In this document: piece after piece, positions 20,161-30,447 of the stretch
How positions within the stretch are numbered: position 1 is the first letter of the stretch
Layout: each line of letters opens with the position of its first letter
Origin: Hoeflea phototrophica DFL-43
Lineage (GTDB): Bacteria > Pseudomonadota > Alphaproteobacteria > Rhizobiales > Rhizobiaceae
Length of the DNA stretch: 64,000 bases
Reading direction: 5' to 3'
Assembly (NCBI RefSeq): GCF_000154705.2
Contig: NZ_CM002917.1
Location: 3,421,853 to 3,485,852 of the forward strand
The notes under the pieces: generated by a model
The model's database searches: none
The model's input: the letters and a program-made list of their open reading frames with translations, nothing else
What the model was told of the DNA's origin: nothing
Made by a program: the position numbers and the translations under genes

Positions 20161-20553
20161 ATGAAGATCATCGTTGACGTACCGGTGCCAAGCAGATTGC
20201 ACCCGCTGCCTGTCCGTATGCTCGTGTTCGCACTGCCATCGATGCTTATGAAGTTGATGGCAGCCGCACTGTTGGCCGTCACGCCCACGCTGGCCGGCGA
20301 GGCCGCTATTGCGCGTGGCCAGAAGGTGGTCGATGAATGGTGCCGCGACTGCCATGTCCGCGAAGGCGAACAGCTCACCCCCGACATGGCGCCGCCCTAT
20401 TCAGTGATCGTCGCTATCGACGGCCGTGACCGCGCCTGGTTCGAGCAGTTCCTCAAGGACGATCATTTCCCGATGACGACGTTCCGCCTGTTCGACCATG
20501 AAAAGGCCGATGTGGTGGAATGGCTCATGGATCTGCAGCGACGGGGAAAGTGA
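20161..20553 (+). CDS. Small c-type cytochrome
   Basis: About 130 residues from the ATG at 20161; starts at 20218, 20242 or 20248 are also possible and no ribosome site decides. A long basic N-region and a hydrophobic core ending in TPTLAGEA form a signal peptide. The mature part has one heme site, CRDCH, and a likely Met ligand in DMAPPYS or HFPMTTF. It should be a periplasmic electron carrier of about 10 kDa. Its last 24 codons recur as a fragment at 23187-23275. Confidence 0.82.
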   Translation: MKIIVDVPVPSRLHPLPVRMLVFALPSMLMKLMAAALLAVTPTLAGEAAIARGQKVVDEWCRDCHVREGEQLTPDMAPPYSVIVAIDGRDRAWFEQFLKDDHFPMTTFRLFDHEKADVVEWLMDLQRRGK

Positions 20554-21041
20554 TGCTGGCAAAAGCCCGGCTGCCATAAAATCGACCAAGGTTTGCCCGA
20601 ACATTGAGGCAATGACGGACCGATGTCGAACAAGGTGGCAATATCGTGGCGCTCCGAGACATCTGCTTTGATCAGGCCGAGTGGCCTGACAGCCCGTTTA
20701 CAGGCAGCGATGCGATGCGCGAAAGCGACTCCAGAACAGAATGTGCTTGATCCTTTTTACGAGAAAAACACATAAATTTCAGATACTTAAACATCCCAAT
20801 AACACGCCTTCAAGACGTAAGACTGGCGAGATCGGTCAAGCCCTCGGACCGTTTTCAGCGCCCTGAACATCGTTCACTTCAACATCAACCTCCGAGAAAG
20901 ACTGGATCAACGCCGGAGATGATGATTCGTTTGGAACCAAGGCCTAGCTTCACGTCGAGCTCAAGTGCAGCCGGGCCGGAAACGTGGACCAGGTGCTGCC
21001 TTCGACGACACTCCCACCTGAACCAGGGAAACAAATCTGAC
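20554..21041. other. Intergenic region between cytochrome c and lipoprotein
   Basis: 488 bp without a supported gene. A possible promoter is TTGATC near 20748 followed at about 17-18 bp by ACATAA/CATAAA in an AT-rich stretch (20750-20800). In-frame sequence upstream of the lipoprotein ATG at 21042 does not resemble protein. Confidence 0.4.
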
Positions 21042-21935
21042 ATGATTGATACAGACACCTCTCCCGCCGAGGCGCGCAAAGGCGCGGCCCTGGCGGACAG
21101 GCTCACAGGCGCATCCCGCAGAAAAGCCATGCTTGCGGGATGCCTGATCACGACCGCTGCCCTCACCACGGGTTGCACAAGCGTTGATCTGACCGAAACT
21201 GGCGCATTGTCCTCTTACAGCAATCTCGGCCAGAAGACCGGACAGCTGACCAAATCCCGGACCTTTGTCGACAAGCCCGCCGTTGCCGCTGCAAGAACCG
21301 TACACATACTGCCCGCCGCGTTCTCGGGCGCCGCTGCCGGCAAGATCACAAAACCACAAGACCGCCTGCTGGTCCGCAATGCGCTCGACCGGGCGATCTG
21401 TGTGGCGCTCAGCGACAAATATGTGATCGTGCCGGCCGACCAGCCAGCCGATCTCACGGTGCGCAACGTCGTCACCGGCATCGTGCCCACCAACAAGGCC
21501 TTGGCCGGCGTTTCAACCGCGGTCTCGTTCGGAAGCAGCTTCGTGCTGCCGGTCAGCGTTCCGCGGCTGCCCTTCGGCCTCGGCGGCCTGGCCGTCGAAG
21601 GCGAGGTGCTGGGGCCGGAAAACAACCAGCTTGCCGCCATGGTGTGGGCCAAGGGCGCCAACTCGATCACCACCAGTCCGCGCTTGTCTCAGGTGGGTGA
21701 CGCCTACGCACTCGCCGCAGCCTATGGTGACAGCTTCTCCAAGCTGTTGATCAAGGGCAAGGCGCCCGCGGCAATCGACATCAGCATGCCCTCCAGGCAG
21801 CGGATCAACGCCTTCTTTGGTGGCAAGCCGAAATACGCCGCCTGCAACACCTTCGGCCGCGCACCCGGCGTTCCCGGCATGGTCGGCAGCATGGTCGGCG
21901 CCCCGCCGGAATGGACCGACAAGGCTGGGAGATAA
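21042..21935 (+). CDS. DUF3313-type lipoprotein
   Basis: 297 residues from the ATG at 21042, with AGGGAA 11 nt upstream. A long N-region ending in SRRKAM precedes a hydrophobic stretch and lipobox LTTGC, so it should be lipid-anchored in the envelope. The mature part resembles DUF3313 lipoproteins (SYSNLGQ, LVRNALDRAICVAL, DLTVRNVVTGIVPTNKALAG). Function is unknown. It is followed 72 bp later by another lipoprotein gene in the same direction. Confidence 0.8.
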   Translation: MIDTDTSPAEARKGAALADRLTGASRRKAMLAGCLITTAALTTGCTSVDLTETGALSSYSNLGQKTGQLTKSRTFVDKPAVAAARTVHILPAAFSGAAAGKITKPQDRLLVRNALDRAICVALSDKYVIVPADQPADLTVRNVVTGIVPTNKALAGVSTAVSFGSSFVLPVSVPRLPFGLGGLAVEGEVLGPENNQLAAMVWAKGANSITTSPRLSQVGDAYALAAAYGDSFSKLLIKGKAPAAIDISMPSRQRINAFFGGKPKYAACNTFGRAPGVPGMVGSMVGAPPEWTDKAGR

Positions 21936-22007
21936 ACGCAGCGATAGGGGCTATCCGGCGCTGTCTATGTTGCCATTTGAAAACTGCGGGGCACAAGGCA
22001 GCGGACC

Positions 22008-23198
22008 ATGATCTTCAAGCGCTTCCGGATGCGAAATGCCTGCTCGAACATACCAGGGAGACTGCATTGCGGTCCCGCCATCCTGCTCGCATCCATTTTG
22101 ATTGCGGGCGGATGCGCCACACGTCCGGCGAGTGATGTCCTGGAGCCAGTGGCGATCACCACACCAGGAACACAACAAAGAACAATACTGACGTCCACAA
22201 ACCGCAGACTCCACGAGAACAGAAAAAACAAGCCCGACAGGCGAAGTGACTCGCTGACATTCGAGCAGTATTCGTTCTCAATCCCAGCCAAGCGGAAGGT
22301 GAACGATATTGTCTACCCGACCAGAAAAATTGATCCGGAGCGGCAATATTTTGTGACGCAAAGGAAGGCCTTGAGTGAAGTCGCATTCATTGAGAATGTG
22401 AACGCGCAAACCAACGATGACGGAACACTCTGCGTGTTCATTCATGGCTACAACTACACCTACCAGGAAGCCCTTTTCAGAACCGCCCAGCTGGCTGCCG
22501 ATGCCGGCGAATTGAGCCCTCCAGTCCTGTTCTCGTGGCCCTCGACAGCAAGCGTTTCAGGCTATGTCGCAGATCGCGATGCCGCGCTGGCTTCGCGAAC
22601 CGAACTGGCGGCATTGCTCGAAACGGTCAACAAAGCGCCCAAGGTGAAGCATGTCGTGATTTTCGCGCACAGCATGGGAGCGATGCTTGCGGTAGAGGCT
22701 GTGCGTCAGCTCAAATTTGAAGGGCGCGATGATCTTTTGAACAGGATGGAAATCGTGCTTGCAGCTGCAGACATCGACGTCGATCTGTTTGAATCCCAGC
22801 TGCGCGACATCGGCCCCCTGCCCATCCCAATCACCCTGCTGGTTTCGAAGGAAGACAAGGCGCTTGTCGCTTCAAGTCTGTTAGGCAGCAAGCGGCCGCG
22901 CGTGGGCCAAATCAGTGCCGCTGCGCCTCTGACAAAGAGGGCAGCGCGAGCTGATCTTGTGCGCATTGTCGACATCACATCACTACAGGATCCCAACCCC
23001 CTGGGCCACAACCGATACGGCTCGCTGGCCCAGCTGATGGGACAGGCAGCAGAGCAGGATTGGCAACAGCAGATGCCCGCAGCCAACTATATCGGAACTC
23101 TGCTGCTGAATCCTTCCACACCCCGGTCAAAGACGCTTACCAATTTGTCCAGGCCTGTCGCTGCCAAACCTTTCGCAGCAACACCCGTTTCCCGATGA
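22008..23198 (+). CDS. Alpha/beta hydrolase lipoprotein (DUF900-like)
   Basis: 396 residues. The N-terminal signal ends in lipobox IAGGC (about residue 36). The hydrolase core has VFIHGYNYTYQEALFRTAQLAAD (oxyanion strand) and the nucleophile motif AHSMGA, typical of DUF900 proteins; the Asp/His of the triad would be DID and HNR. The C-terminal 20 residues overlap, in another frame, the cytochrome remnant at 23187, so the original 3' end may have been replaced. Expected role is a periplasmic or outer-membrane-facing esterase; the substrate is unknown. Confidence 0.85.
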   Translation: MIFKRFRMRNACSNIPGRLHCGPAILLASILIAGGCATRPASDVLEPVAITTPGTQQRTILTSTNRRLHENRKNKPDRRSDSLTFEQYSFSIPAKRKVNDIVYPTRKIDPERQYFVTQRKALSEVAFIENVNAQTNDDGTLCVFIHGYNYTYQEALFRTAQLAADAGELSPPVLFSWPSTASVSGYVADRDAALASRTELAALLETVNKAPKVKHVVIFAHSMGAMLAVEAVRQLKFEGRDDLLNRMEIVLAAADIDVDLFESQLRDIGPLPIPITLLVSKEDKALVASSLLGSKRPRVGQISAAAPLTKRAARADLVRIVDITSLQDPNPLGHNRYGSLAQLMGQAAEQDWQQQMPAANYIGTLLLNPSTPRSKTLTNLSRPVAAKPFAATPVSR

Positions 23199-23275
23199 CC
23201 GCGTTCCGACGATTTGAACACGAGAAGGCCGACGTGGTGGAATGGCTCATGGATCTGCAGAGAAAACAGAAATGA
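23187..23275 (+). pseudogene. 3' fragment of a second cytochrome c gene
   Basis: The frame ending at 23275 encodes FPMTAFRRFEHEKADVV followed by EWLMDLQRKQK, matching the C-terminus of the cytochrome at 20161 (FPMTTFRLFDHEKADVV...). The DNA is about 86% identical over 72 bp, including a 27-bp identical block, and the differences fall mostly at third codon positions. The heme site and signal peptide are absent. It overlaps the hydrolase 3' end. It looks like the tail of a diverged paralogue left by recombination. Confidence 0.75.
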
Positions 23276-23283
23276 GCAGTGGT

Positions 23284-24225
23284 TCAGGCGCGCCGCTCAC
23301 CACGGACACCCGCCCAGGCAACGCCTTGATAGGCCGGGACCCTGGACAGAGCGAAGGCGCAATACAGCGCCAAAGCGGCAACACCCATGCCCGCAAGAGT
23401 ATCGACAATATAATGGCCGCCATGGGTCAGTGTGGAAGCCGCCATCAGGATGTTGAGCGCAAGGAATGGATACCGCAGCAACGGAACGCTGAAGGCGCAA
23501 ACGGCGCATATCAAAGCAACAGCGGCATGGACCGAGGGAAAGGTCAGAATTCCTTGCGCTGCATCGAGCGAGAAAACGAACTCTGACTGCTCACGGACCG
23601 CATGGAACTCGGAGAGAAAGGCGTGACCGAAATGCGCATTGATCGATGACAGGGAAGACGGGTCAATACCATAAACCACATGTGACCCCAATGCAGGAAA
23701 CCAGATCGAAACAACACTGGCGATATAGCCAACCGCTGCATAGGCCAGGACCAGGACGAAAGCCCGCGACGGCTGACCAAACAGGATCAGCAACATCGGC
23801 AACAACAAAAGCTGAAACGCAAATGATGCGTAAGCATGCATCAGCGCCCATGACAGCCAGGGCATGCCGTCGACAAGACGTATGAATGCCACGCCGTCAA
23901 ATCCCATCCACTGGTCCAGCGCAATCAGGCTGGCATCAGCCGTCGGTGTATTGAGTGAAATCACCAGATAGGTGGAAAGCAACACCAGGATCGAGAAGGC
24001 AACTCCACCAGCCAGGACCTCCATGATCAGCGAAGATTTCTCGAAACCGCGCCTTCGACAGACAATTGCCGCGAAAACCAGCAAGGCCAAAGACCCTGCC
24101 GGCGACAGAAGCGAGCCCCAATCAAGAGTGATCTTGGAAGCCTGCAACATCACCATGATGAGCGCACCGCTGGCCAGCACCCCGAACAGCATCTGCATTC
24201 GCAGAACCTTCAGTTCTCGTGTCAT
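23284..24225 (-). CDS. PAP2-family phosphatase, membrane-bound
   Basis: 313 residues with about seven to eight hydrophobic segments. The PAP2 motifs are FPSVHAA (C2, catalytic His) and THGGHYIVDTLAG (C3, nucleophile His and Asp). The C1 Lys/Arg motif is not clear. The layout fits the PAP2_3 group (inositol-phosphoceramide-synthase-like or lipid phosphate phosphatases) acting on the periplasmic side. It ends 9 bp from the cytochrome remnant (convergent). Confidence 0.88.
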   Translation of the reverse strand: MTRELKVLRMQMLFGVLASGALIMVMLQASKITLDWGSLLSPAGSLALLVFAAIVCRRRGFEKSSLIMEVLAGGVAFSILVLLSTYLVISLNTPTADASLIALDQWMGFDGVAFIRLVDGMPWLSWALMHAYASFAFQLLLLPMLLILFGQPSRAFVLVLAYAAVGYIASVVSIWFPALGSHVVYGIDPSSLSSINAHFGHAFLSEFHAVREQSEFVFSLDAAQGILTFPSVHAAVALICAVCAFSVPLLRYPFLALNILMAASTLTHGGHYIVDTLAGMGVAALALYCAFALSRVPAYQGVAWAGVRGERRA

Positions 24226-24678
24226 GCACCTTCACTCCGCATACCGGCGTTTCGAAGACCGACAATGCCCCATGCAAGTTAAGATATTGTTTGAGCTGAA
24301 CACCCAGAGATTTGATTGCGAAGGCAAGATGGCGAATCCGCACGACCAAGACCGGCTTCCGGACCACAATGCACTCCGCCGAGTTGTCTGTGCGGTGCTC
24401 AAAACAAAATGGGAGTATGCAACTGGCCTCTGGCCGGCAGATCAGACAAACGGTGGTCTTGTCACAAGCCTTGTGGACGCCTTATAGGTCAGGACTGGGG
24501 TCTCAGCCGCCACCGATTGCGACGATTTCTACAGGCTTGAGTTAAAGGGAGTTTCGCCGGCCTCCTCGCCAACTGGAAACATCGGCAAAAGCCTGCCAAA
24601 AAAACCAATCACGCGGGCAACGCAACTTCACCTCAAGCGAAGATCGCGTTGCCCCCTGACGTCGGCGGAGCCACACCG
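24226..24678. other. Intergenic region between PAP2 gene and VWA gene
   Basis: 453 bp without a supported gene. The right end (24597-24654) holds the terminator of the VWA gene. The left part must contain the PAP2 promoter on the minus strand; no clear boxes were seen. Confidence 0.4.
24597..24654 (-). terminator. Probable terminator of the VWA gene
   Basis: GGGCAACGC (24615-24623) and GCGTTGCCC (24646-24654) form a perfect 9-bp stem with a 22-nt loop. On the minus strand a run of seven T follows about 10 nt later (plus-strand A run 24597-24603). The distance to the T-run is longer than ideal. Confidence 0.5.
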
Positions 24679-26007
24679 TCAGTTGACGAGCCGCAGGTTT
24701 CCGCCGCCGTTGGTGATACCGGTAAGGGCATCGACCAGCGTTTGCTTGGAGGCGACCTTGTAGTAACCACCGCCCGTCGCCGATGCGCACTCGCGGAAAT
24801 ATGGTTCAGCCTTGTCGTTGCCGTTTACGTGCATGACATGAACCTCAATCTTCTGTGCAGCCATGCTCTTGCAGATAGCGACTACATTTTCGAAGTGGTC
24901 CTTGGATCCGGTGTTCCAGCCCGCCAGGTTGGTTTTGCCATATTCATAGACATAGGCGTTTGTCAGCCCGTCCGTCGCCAGCACCGCGATCTTCCTGGTG
25001 TTGGTGGAGGCGGTCGGATAGTCCGCCAGATTGACACCGTTGTCGGCAGGTGCACCACCCGACCAGAACCCCTTCCAATTGGGCGACAAGGCATACCAGA
25101 GCCAGGCAAAGCCGAGATCAAAGCGGCCAGTACCGCCTTTGGTCAACTTGCCAAGTTGTGAAGTCACATCACTGACATTGGAAGTTGGTCCGATGATCGA
25201 TTGCGGATTGCAGGCAAGCTTGTACCCGCTTTTGTGCGCGGCCGGGGTCCCGTTGTCGAACTTTGTAAATCGGTCGCCTTTCTCCGGTGCCGAGTCTGGC
25301 ATGAAATACTCCGTCTCTCCCTTGTTCTTTTTCTTTGTTGCCCTGACATCAACGCACCCGCCCCAGCCGCCCTTCTTAACGGCAGTCTGGTCACCCGGGT
25401 TGAGCAGATTGGCACGCCCCATTCCAACATTCACGCGGTCGGTAAAGGGGATGAAGGTCAGCGCCATACTTCCGGAATTGGCCTTAAGAGCGTTGAGCGC
25501 CGAGGCGATCACCGAAGTGGCCTCGCCCCAAGTGGTCCCAAAACCCATGGAATTTGTAACATCAAAGGCGATCGCGATTTCAACGCTGCCACCACCGACA
25601 TGGGCGGCTGCATCGACGGAAACCGGTATCTCTTCACGCCCGACCGCCTTGAGCAGGCTCGTCGAGGTTTTTCCCGATACACCGAGTTTGACAATACCGT
25701 CGACGCCCTGGGTCAACGTGAAAGTTGAGACTTCCAAGCCAACACCGGAACTGAACGCCAATTCGGCATCAAAATATTTGCGGGCGCTCAACTCAGCTTC
25801 CGCGAGCGTCTTCCCCTCTTCGATGATGTCGCGGGTTGCACGTAGCACCGTCGCATCAACGATATCCTGGGCAGTCGTCTTCACCCTCAATGCATTGGAA
25901 AAATCAACCGCCAAGCCAGCCACCCAGACAAGTGCCACCATGACCAAACCAGCTAGCAATCCAAAATTTCCATCGCGGCTGCGAAGATATTGGCTGACTG
26001 AATGCAT
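24679..26007 (-). CDS. TadG-like VWA-domain protein
   Basis: 442 residues from the ATG at 26007; GGAG lies 6 nt upstream of it but abuts the alternative ATG at 26013. The N-terminus (RDGNFGLLAGLVMVALVWVAGLAVDFSNA) is a TadE/TadG-type membrane anchor, followed by a von Willebrand A domain with the MIDAS motif DVTNS (start of the VWA) and ATDG later. TadG-like proteins belong to tight-adherence pilus machinery, but no other tad gene is near. It may be a lone surface adhesin or envelope protein. Confidence 0.85.
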   Translation of the reverse strand: MHSVSQYLRSRDGNFGLLAGLVMVALVWVAGLAVDFSNALRVKTTAQDIVDATVLRATRDIIEEGKTLAEAELSARKYFDAELAFSSGVGLEVSTFTLTQGVDGIVKLGVSGKTSTSLLKAVGREEIPVSVDAAAHVGGGSVEIAIAFDVTNSMGFGTTWGEATSVIASALNALKANSGSMALTFIPFTDRVNVGMGRANLLNPGDQTAVKKGGWGGCVDVRATKKKNKGETEYFMPDSAPEKGDRFTKFDNGTPAAHKSGYKLACNPQSIIGPTSNVSDVTSQLGKLTKGGTGRFDLGFAWLWYALSPNWKGFWSGGAPADNGVNLADYPTASTNTRKIAVLATDGLTNAYVYEYGKTNLAGWNTGSKDHFENVVAICKSMAAQKIEVHVMHVNGNDKAEPYFRECASATGGGYYKVASKQTLVDALTGITNGGGNLRLVN

Positions 26008-26419
26008 CTGCATCTCCGTAAAAAATTGCAGCTACTTTTAGCGGATGGATATTAATATTACACTACTTGCATGTTAATTTTTCGTCGTAATATCATAGAG
26101 TTAACAGAAACCACATATAGAAATCATTAACCATCAGCGGCAGGCGCAGCACAAGCATTCCGCATTCTTGAAAGTGGCAGCTGCATTTGGTCCGGACAGC
26201 AGCTTTGCGGCATGATTTGATTTCTATGTCGGATTGCACTTTGGACAAACCCGCCGAAAGGCCACTTTCCCCTTAACAACACCGTTTTGGGGTTTCGCCC
26301 GGGCCAAGATTTCCCTATAAGCCGCGTCTAGCCTCACAGATTGCGCATGGCGTCTCCCGAACGGTTGAATTCCGGCGGGGGGCTTTTTGCGCGAAGTCCG
26401 CGCAACAGGGACCCTGACC
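26008..26419. other. AT-rich divergent region between VWA gene and carB
   Basis: 412 bp without a gene. Positions 26030-26130 are strikingly AT-rich against the GC-rich background and include the palindrome ATATTAATAT (about 26048-26057) and two GTTAAC/TTAACC motifs not spaced as a CtrA site. This is probably the VWA gene promoter region. A TATAAG (26316-26321) about 100 bp before carB could be a -10 box, but no good -35 accompanies it. Confidence 0.4.
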
Positions 26420-29400
26420 ATGCCAAAACGCACCGATATCCAGTCGATCCTCATCATCGGTGCGGGACCGATTGTCATCGGGCAGGCCTGCGAGTTCGAC
26501 TATTCCGGCACCCAGGCCGTCAAGGCGCTCAAGGAAGAGGGCTACCGGGTCATCCTGGTCAACTCCAATCCGGCCACCATCATGACCGATCCGGGCCTCG
26601 CCGATGCCACCTATATCGAGCCGATCACGCCCGAAGTGGTGGCCAAGATCATCGCGCGCGAACGCCCCGACGCGCTGCTGCCGACCATGGGCGGCCAAAC
26701 CGCGCTCAACACCGCACTGTCCTTGAAGCGGATGGGCGTGCTCGAGCGCTACAATGTCGAGATGATCGGCGCCAAGCCGGCGGCAATAGACATGGCCGAG
26801 GACCGGGCGCTGTTCCGCGAGGCGATGGCGCGCATCGGGCTTGAGACGCCGCGCTCGTTCCTCGCCAACGCCACCGAGATCAAGGACACCGACCGCAAGC
26901 TGCACGAGGGCGAGCGGGCCGGGCTGCGCGCCAAGCTCTCCGGCGATGACCTCGACGCAGCACTCGATGCGCTCGAAAACACCTGGAATCTTGGCGAAAC
27001 CGACCGCAAGCAGCGCTACATGAGCCACGCCATGGCCCAGGCCGCCAAGGCGCTCGACCTGATCGGCCTGCCCGCCATCATCCGGCCCTCCTTCACCATG
27101 GGCGGCACCGGCGGCGGCATTGCCTACAACCGCTCGGAATTCTACGAGATCATCGAGCGCGGGCTCGATGCCTCGCCCACCACCGAAGTGCTGATCGAGG
27201 AATCGGTGCTCGGCTGGAAGGAATACGAGATGGAGGTGGTGCGCGACACCGCCGACAACTGCATCATCATCTGCTCGATCGAGAACCTCGACCCGATGGG
27301 CGTGCACACCGGTGACAGTATCACCGTGGCGCCGGCGCTGACGCTGACCGACAAGGAATACCAGATCATGCGCAACGCCTCGATCGCGGTGCTGCGCGAG
27401 ATCGGCGTTGAAACCGGCGGCTCCAACGTGCAGTTCGCGGTCAACCCCAAGGATGGCCGCCTGGTGGTCATCGAGATGAACCCGCGGGTTTCGCGCTCGT
27501 CAGCCCTGGCATCAAAGGCCACCGGCTTCCCGATCGCCAAGGTCGCCGCCAAGCTCGCCGTCGGCTACACGCTCGACGAGCTCGAAAACGACATCACGCA
27601 AGGTGCGACACCCGCCTCGTTTGAACCCTCGATCGATTATGTCGTCACCAAGATCCCGCGCTTTGCCTTTGAAAAATTCCCCGGCGCAGAACCGCTCTTG
27701 ACCACCGCGATGAAATCGGTGGGCGAAGTCATGGCCATTGGCCGTACCTTTGCCGAGAGCCTGCAAAAGGCGCTGCGCGGACTTGAGACCGGCCTGACCG
27801 GGCTCGACGAAATCGAAATCCCCGGCCTCGGTGAAGGCGATGACGACAACGCCATCAAGGCCGCCATCGGCACGCCCACGCCGGACCGGCTGAGGATGGT
27901 GGCGCAGGCCATGCGGCTAGGCATGAGCGCAGAAGAGGTGCATTCGATCTGCAAGATCGACCCGTGGTTCCTGGCCCAGATGTCCGATATTCTCGATATG
28001 GAAGCCCGCATCCGCGAGCACGGCCTGCCGGGCGATGCCGAGAACATGCGCAAGATCAAGGCCATGGGCTTTTCCGATGCCCGGCTCGGCTCGCTCACCG
28101 GAAAGCGCGCCCATGAAGTGGCCAAGCTGCGCCGCGACATGGATGTGCGCCCGGTCTACAAGCGCATCGACACCTGCGCCGCCGAATTCGCCTCGCCCAC
28201 AGCCTACATGTATTCGACCTACGAGGCCCCTTTTGCAGGCAGCCTCGCCTGCGAGGCGCGCGTCTCCGACCGCACCAAGGTCGTCATCCTCGGCGGTGGC
28301 CCGAACCGCATCGGCCAGGGCATCGAGTTTGACTATTGCTGCTGCCACGCTGCTTTCGCGCTGAAAGATGCGGGCTACGAGGCGATCATGATCAACTGCA
28401 ACCCGGAAACCGTGTCGACCGATTACGACACCTCCGACCGGCTCTATTTCGATCCGCTGACAGACGAGGACGTGCTCGAAATCCTCACCAAGGAAAAAGA
28501 AGCCGGAACGCTTCTGGGCGTGATCGTGCAGTTTGGCGGCCAGACCCCGCTAAAGCTCGCCGACGCGCTGGAAAAGGCCGGCATCCCGATTCTCGGCACC
28601 GCGCCCGACATGATCGATCTGGCCGAGGACCGCGACCGGTTCCAGAAGCTTCTCACCAAGCTCGATCTGGTCCAGCCCAACAACGGCATCGCCTATTCGG
28701 TCGAGCAGGCCCGGCTGGTCGCCACCGACATTGGCTTCCCGCTGGTCGTCCGCCCGTCCTATGTGCTTGGCGGCCGCGCCATGCAGATCATCCGCGACGA
28801 GGCCGGTCTGTCCAACTATCTGCTCGGCACAGTGCCCGAACTGGTGCCCGAGGACATCAAGGCGCGCTATCCCAATGACAAGACCGGCCAGATCAACACG
28901 CTGCTCGGCACCAACCCGCTGCTGTTTGACAGCTACCTGACCAACGCCATCGAAGTGGACGTCGATTGCCTCTGCGACGGCGAGAACGTCAATGTCACCG
29001 GCATAATGGAGCACATCGAGGAAGCCGGCATCCATTCGGGCGACTCGGCGTGCTCGCTGCCAGTTCACACGCTGTCGCCCGAGATGGTTGACCGGCTCGA
29101 GACCCAGACCGAGGCGCTTGCACGGGCCTTGAATGTCGGCGGTCTGATGAACGTCCAATATGCCATCAAGGACGATGTGATCTATGTGCTCGAGGTCAAT
29201 CCGCGCGCCTCGCGGACGGTGCCGTTCGTCGCCAAGACCGTCGGCGCGCCGATCGCCAAGGTGGCGGCCCGGGTGATGGCGGGCGAAAACCTGGCCGACG
29301 CCTTTGCCGCCTATGGCGCTGTGCCCGACCACCGCAAGCTCAACCACATCGCCGTGAAAGAGGCCGTCTTCCCCTTCGCCAAGTTCCCCGGCGTCGACAC

Positions 29401-29911
29401 GCTGCTCGGGCCCGAAATGCGCTCCACCGGCGAGGTCATGGGTCTTGACCGCGACTATGCGCTGGCCTTTGCCAAGGCCCAGCTCGGCGCGGGCAACGAG
29501 CTGCCGCGCTCAGGCACCGTGTTCGTCTCGGTGCGCGACGAGGACAAGCCGCGCGTCGTTGAGGCGGTCCGGATCCTCACCGGCAACGGCTTCAAGCTGA
29601 TGGCCACCGCCGGCACCGCCGATTATTTGAGCGAGCAGGGCTTTGCCGTCGAGCGCGTCAACAAGGTGATGGAAGGCCGTCCACACATTGAGGACGCGAT
29701 CCGCAACCGCCAGGTCCAGATGGTGCTCAACACCACCGAAGGCGCCAAGACGATCTCGGATTCCAAGTCGCTGCGCCGCGCCGCGCTGATGCAGAAAGTA
29801 CCCTACTTCACCACCATGGCCGGCAGCCTCTCCGCCGCCAAGGCGATCGCCGCCCTGAAGGCCGGAAACCTGGAAGTGCATCCGCTGCAGAGTTATTTTC
29901 CGGCTGCTTGA
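26420..29911 (+). CDS. carB: Carbamoyl phosphate synthase large subunit
   Basis: 1163 residues from the ATG at 26420 ([21 protein letters not shown]), the usual length and start. Two homologous ATP-grasp synthetase halves are visible (the second starts near [20 protein letters not shown]). The C-terminal MGS-like allosteric domain (about 1020-1163) has [18 protein letters not shown]. It makes carbamoyl phosphate from bicarbonate, ATP and CarA-derived ammonia. A hicAB pair follows after 11 nt and may share its transcript. Confidence 0.98.
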   Translation: MPKRTDIQSILIIGAGPIVIGQACEFDYSGTQAVKALKEEGYRVILVNSNPATIMTDPGLADATYIEPITPEVVAKIIARERPDALLPTMGGQTALNTALSLKRMGVLERYNVEMIGAKPAAIDMAEDRALFREAMARIGLETPRSFLANATEIKDTDRKLHEGERAGLRAKLSGDDLDAALDALENTWNLGETDRKQRYMSHAMAQAAKALDLIGLPAIIRPSFTMGGTGGGIAYNRSEFYEIIERGLDASPTTEVLIEESVLGWKEYEMEVVRDTADNCIIICSIENLDPMGVHTGDSITVAPALTLTDKEYQIMRNASIAVLREIGVETGGSNVQFAVNPKDGRLVVIEMNPRVSRSSALASKATGFPIAKVAAKLAVGYTLDELENDITQGATPASFEPSIDYVVTKIPRFAFEKFPGAEPLLTTAMKSVGEVMAIGRTFAESLQKALRGLETGLTGLDEIEIPGLGEGDDDNAIKAAIGTPTPDRLRMVAQAMRLGMSAEEVHSICKIDPWFLAQMSDILDMEARIREHGLPGDAENMRKIKAMGFSDARLGSLTGKRAHEVAKLRRDMDVRPVYKRIDTCAAEFASPTAYMYSTYEAPFAGSLACEARVSDRTKVVILGGGPNRIGQGIEFDYCCCHAAFALKDAGYEAIMINCNPETVSTDYDTSDRLYFDPLTDEDVLEILTKEKEAGTLLGVIVQFGGQTPLKLADALEKAGIPILGTAPDMIDLAEDRDRFQKLLTKLDLVQPNNGIAYSVEQARLVATDIGFPLVVRPSYVLGGRAMQIIRDEAGLSNYLLGTVPELVPEDIKARYPNDKTGQINTLLGTNPLLFDSYLTNAIEVDVDCLCDGENVNVTGIMEHIEEAGIHSGDSACSLPVHTLSPEMVDRLETQTEALARALNVGGLMNVQYAIKDDVIYVLEVNPRASRTVPFVAKTVGAPIAKVAARVMAGENLADAFAAYGAVPDHRKLNHIAVKEAVFPFAKFPGVDTLLGPEMRSTGEVMGLDRDYALAFAKAQLGAGNELPRSGTVFVSVRDEDKPRVVEAVRILTGNGFKLMATAGTADYLSEQGFAVERVNKVMEGRPHIEDAIRNRQVQMVLNTTEGAKTISDSKSLRRAALMQKVPYFTTMAGSLSAAKAIAALKAGNLEVHPLQSYFPAA

Positions 29912-29922
29912 GGGGTGAGTTG

Positions 29923-30117
29923 ATGCTGCGAGACAGCCGCGATATCATCAAGCGCCGGAAGTCTGATGGTTTCGTGCTGGTCTCGACGCGGGGATCTCAC
30001 CACAAGTTCCGGCATCCTTCGGACGGCAGGATTGTGATCGTCACCCATCCGCGCAAGGATATTCCGGTGGGAACCGTTCGCTCGATCTACACGCAAGCAC
30101 GCTGGCCCAAGGACTGA
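29923..30117 (+). CDS. hicA: HicA-family toxin (mRNA interferase)
   Basis: 64 residues from the ATG at 29923; the ribosome site GAGGGGTGAG overlaps the carB stop. The dsRBD-like HicA fold is clear: LRDSRDIIKRRKSDGFVLVS, then RGSHHKFRHP with the catalytic-type His, and HPRKDIPVGTVRSIY. HicA cleaves mRNA in a ribosome-independent way and is neutralised by HicB. It sits 11 nt behind carB and 4 nt ahead of hicB. Confidence 0.92.
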   Translation: MLRDSRDIIKRRKSDGFVLVSTRGSHHKFRHPSDGRIVIVTHPRKDIPVGTVRSIYTQARWPKD

Positions 30118-30121
30118 GACC

Positions 30122-30400
30122 ATGGCTTACTACATCGCCCTCATTCACAAGGAACCCGATAGCGGGTTCGGCGTGTCTTTCCCGGATGTCCCCGGCGTCA
30201 CCACCGTCGCCGACACCCTTGACGAGGCAATGAGCGAAGCCGCAAACGCGCTGGGATTCGCCTTTGAAGACTGGAATGGCGAGCGTCCTGCCCCCCGTAC
30301 GCTTGACGCCCTGCGGCAGGATCCTGTCTTTCTGGACCTCTCAACCGACGCCGTGGTCGCCGCCGTAACCCCGGCGCCTGGTATGGCCGACGCTGCCTGA
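30122..30400 (+). CDS. hicB: HicB-family antitoxin lacking the DNA-binding domain
   Basis: 92 residues. The N-terminal RNase-H-like HicB fold is present (YYIALIHKEPDSGFGVSFPDVPGVTTVADTLDEAM). Many alphaproteobacterial HicB proteins continue with a ribbon-helix-helix segment (RVNVTLPEDVL-like). Here the frame stops after TPAPGMADAA, and no such segment follows in other frames. It may neutralise HicA but should not bind an operator, so regulation may depend on carB read-through. Confidence 0.9.
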   Translation: MAYYIALIHKEPDSGFGVSFPDVPGVTTVADTLDEAMSEAANALGFAFEDWNGERPAPRTLDALRQDPVFLDLSTDAVVAAVTPAPGMADAA

Positions 30401-30447
30401 GGGCCTGCACGGCAAGTTCATCTCGGAACTCTCTCTTCCCCCATTAA

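Noticed and set aside
20554..24678. Prophage or integrative element
   Set aside because: No integrase, transposase, tRNA attachment site or phage structural gene is present; the flanking cytochrome repeats are too diverged (about 86%) for recent site duplication.
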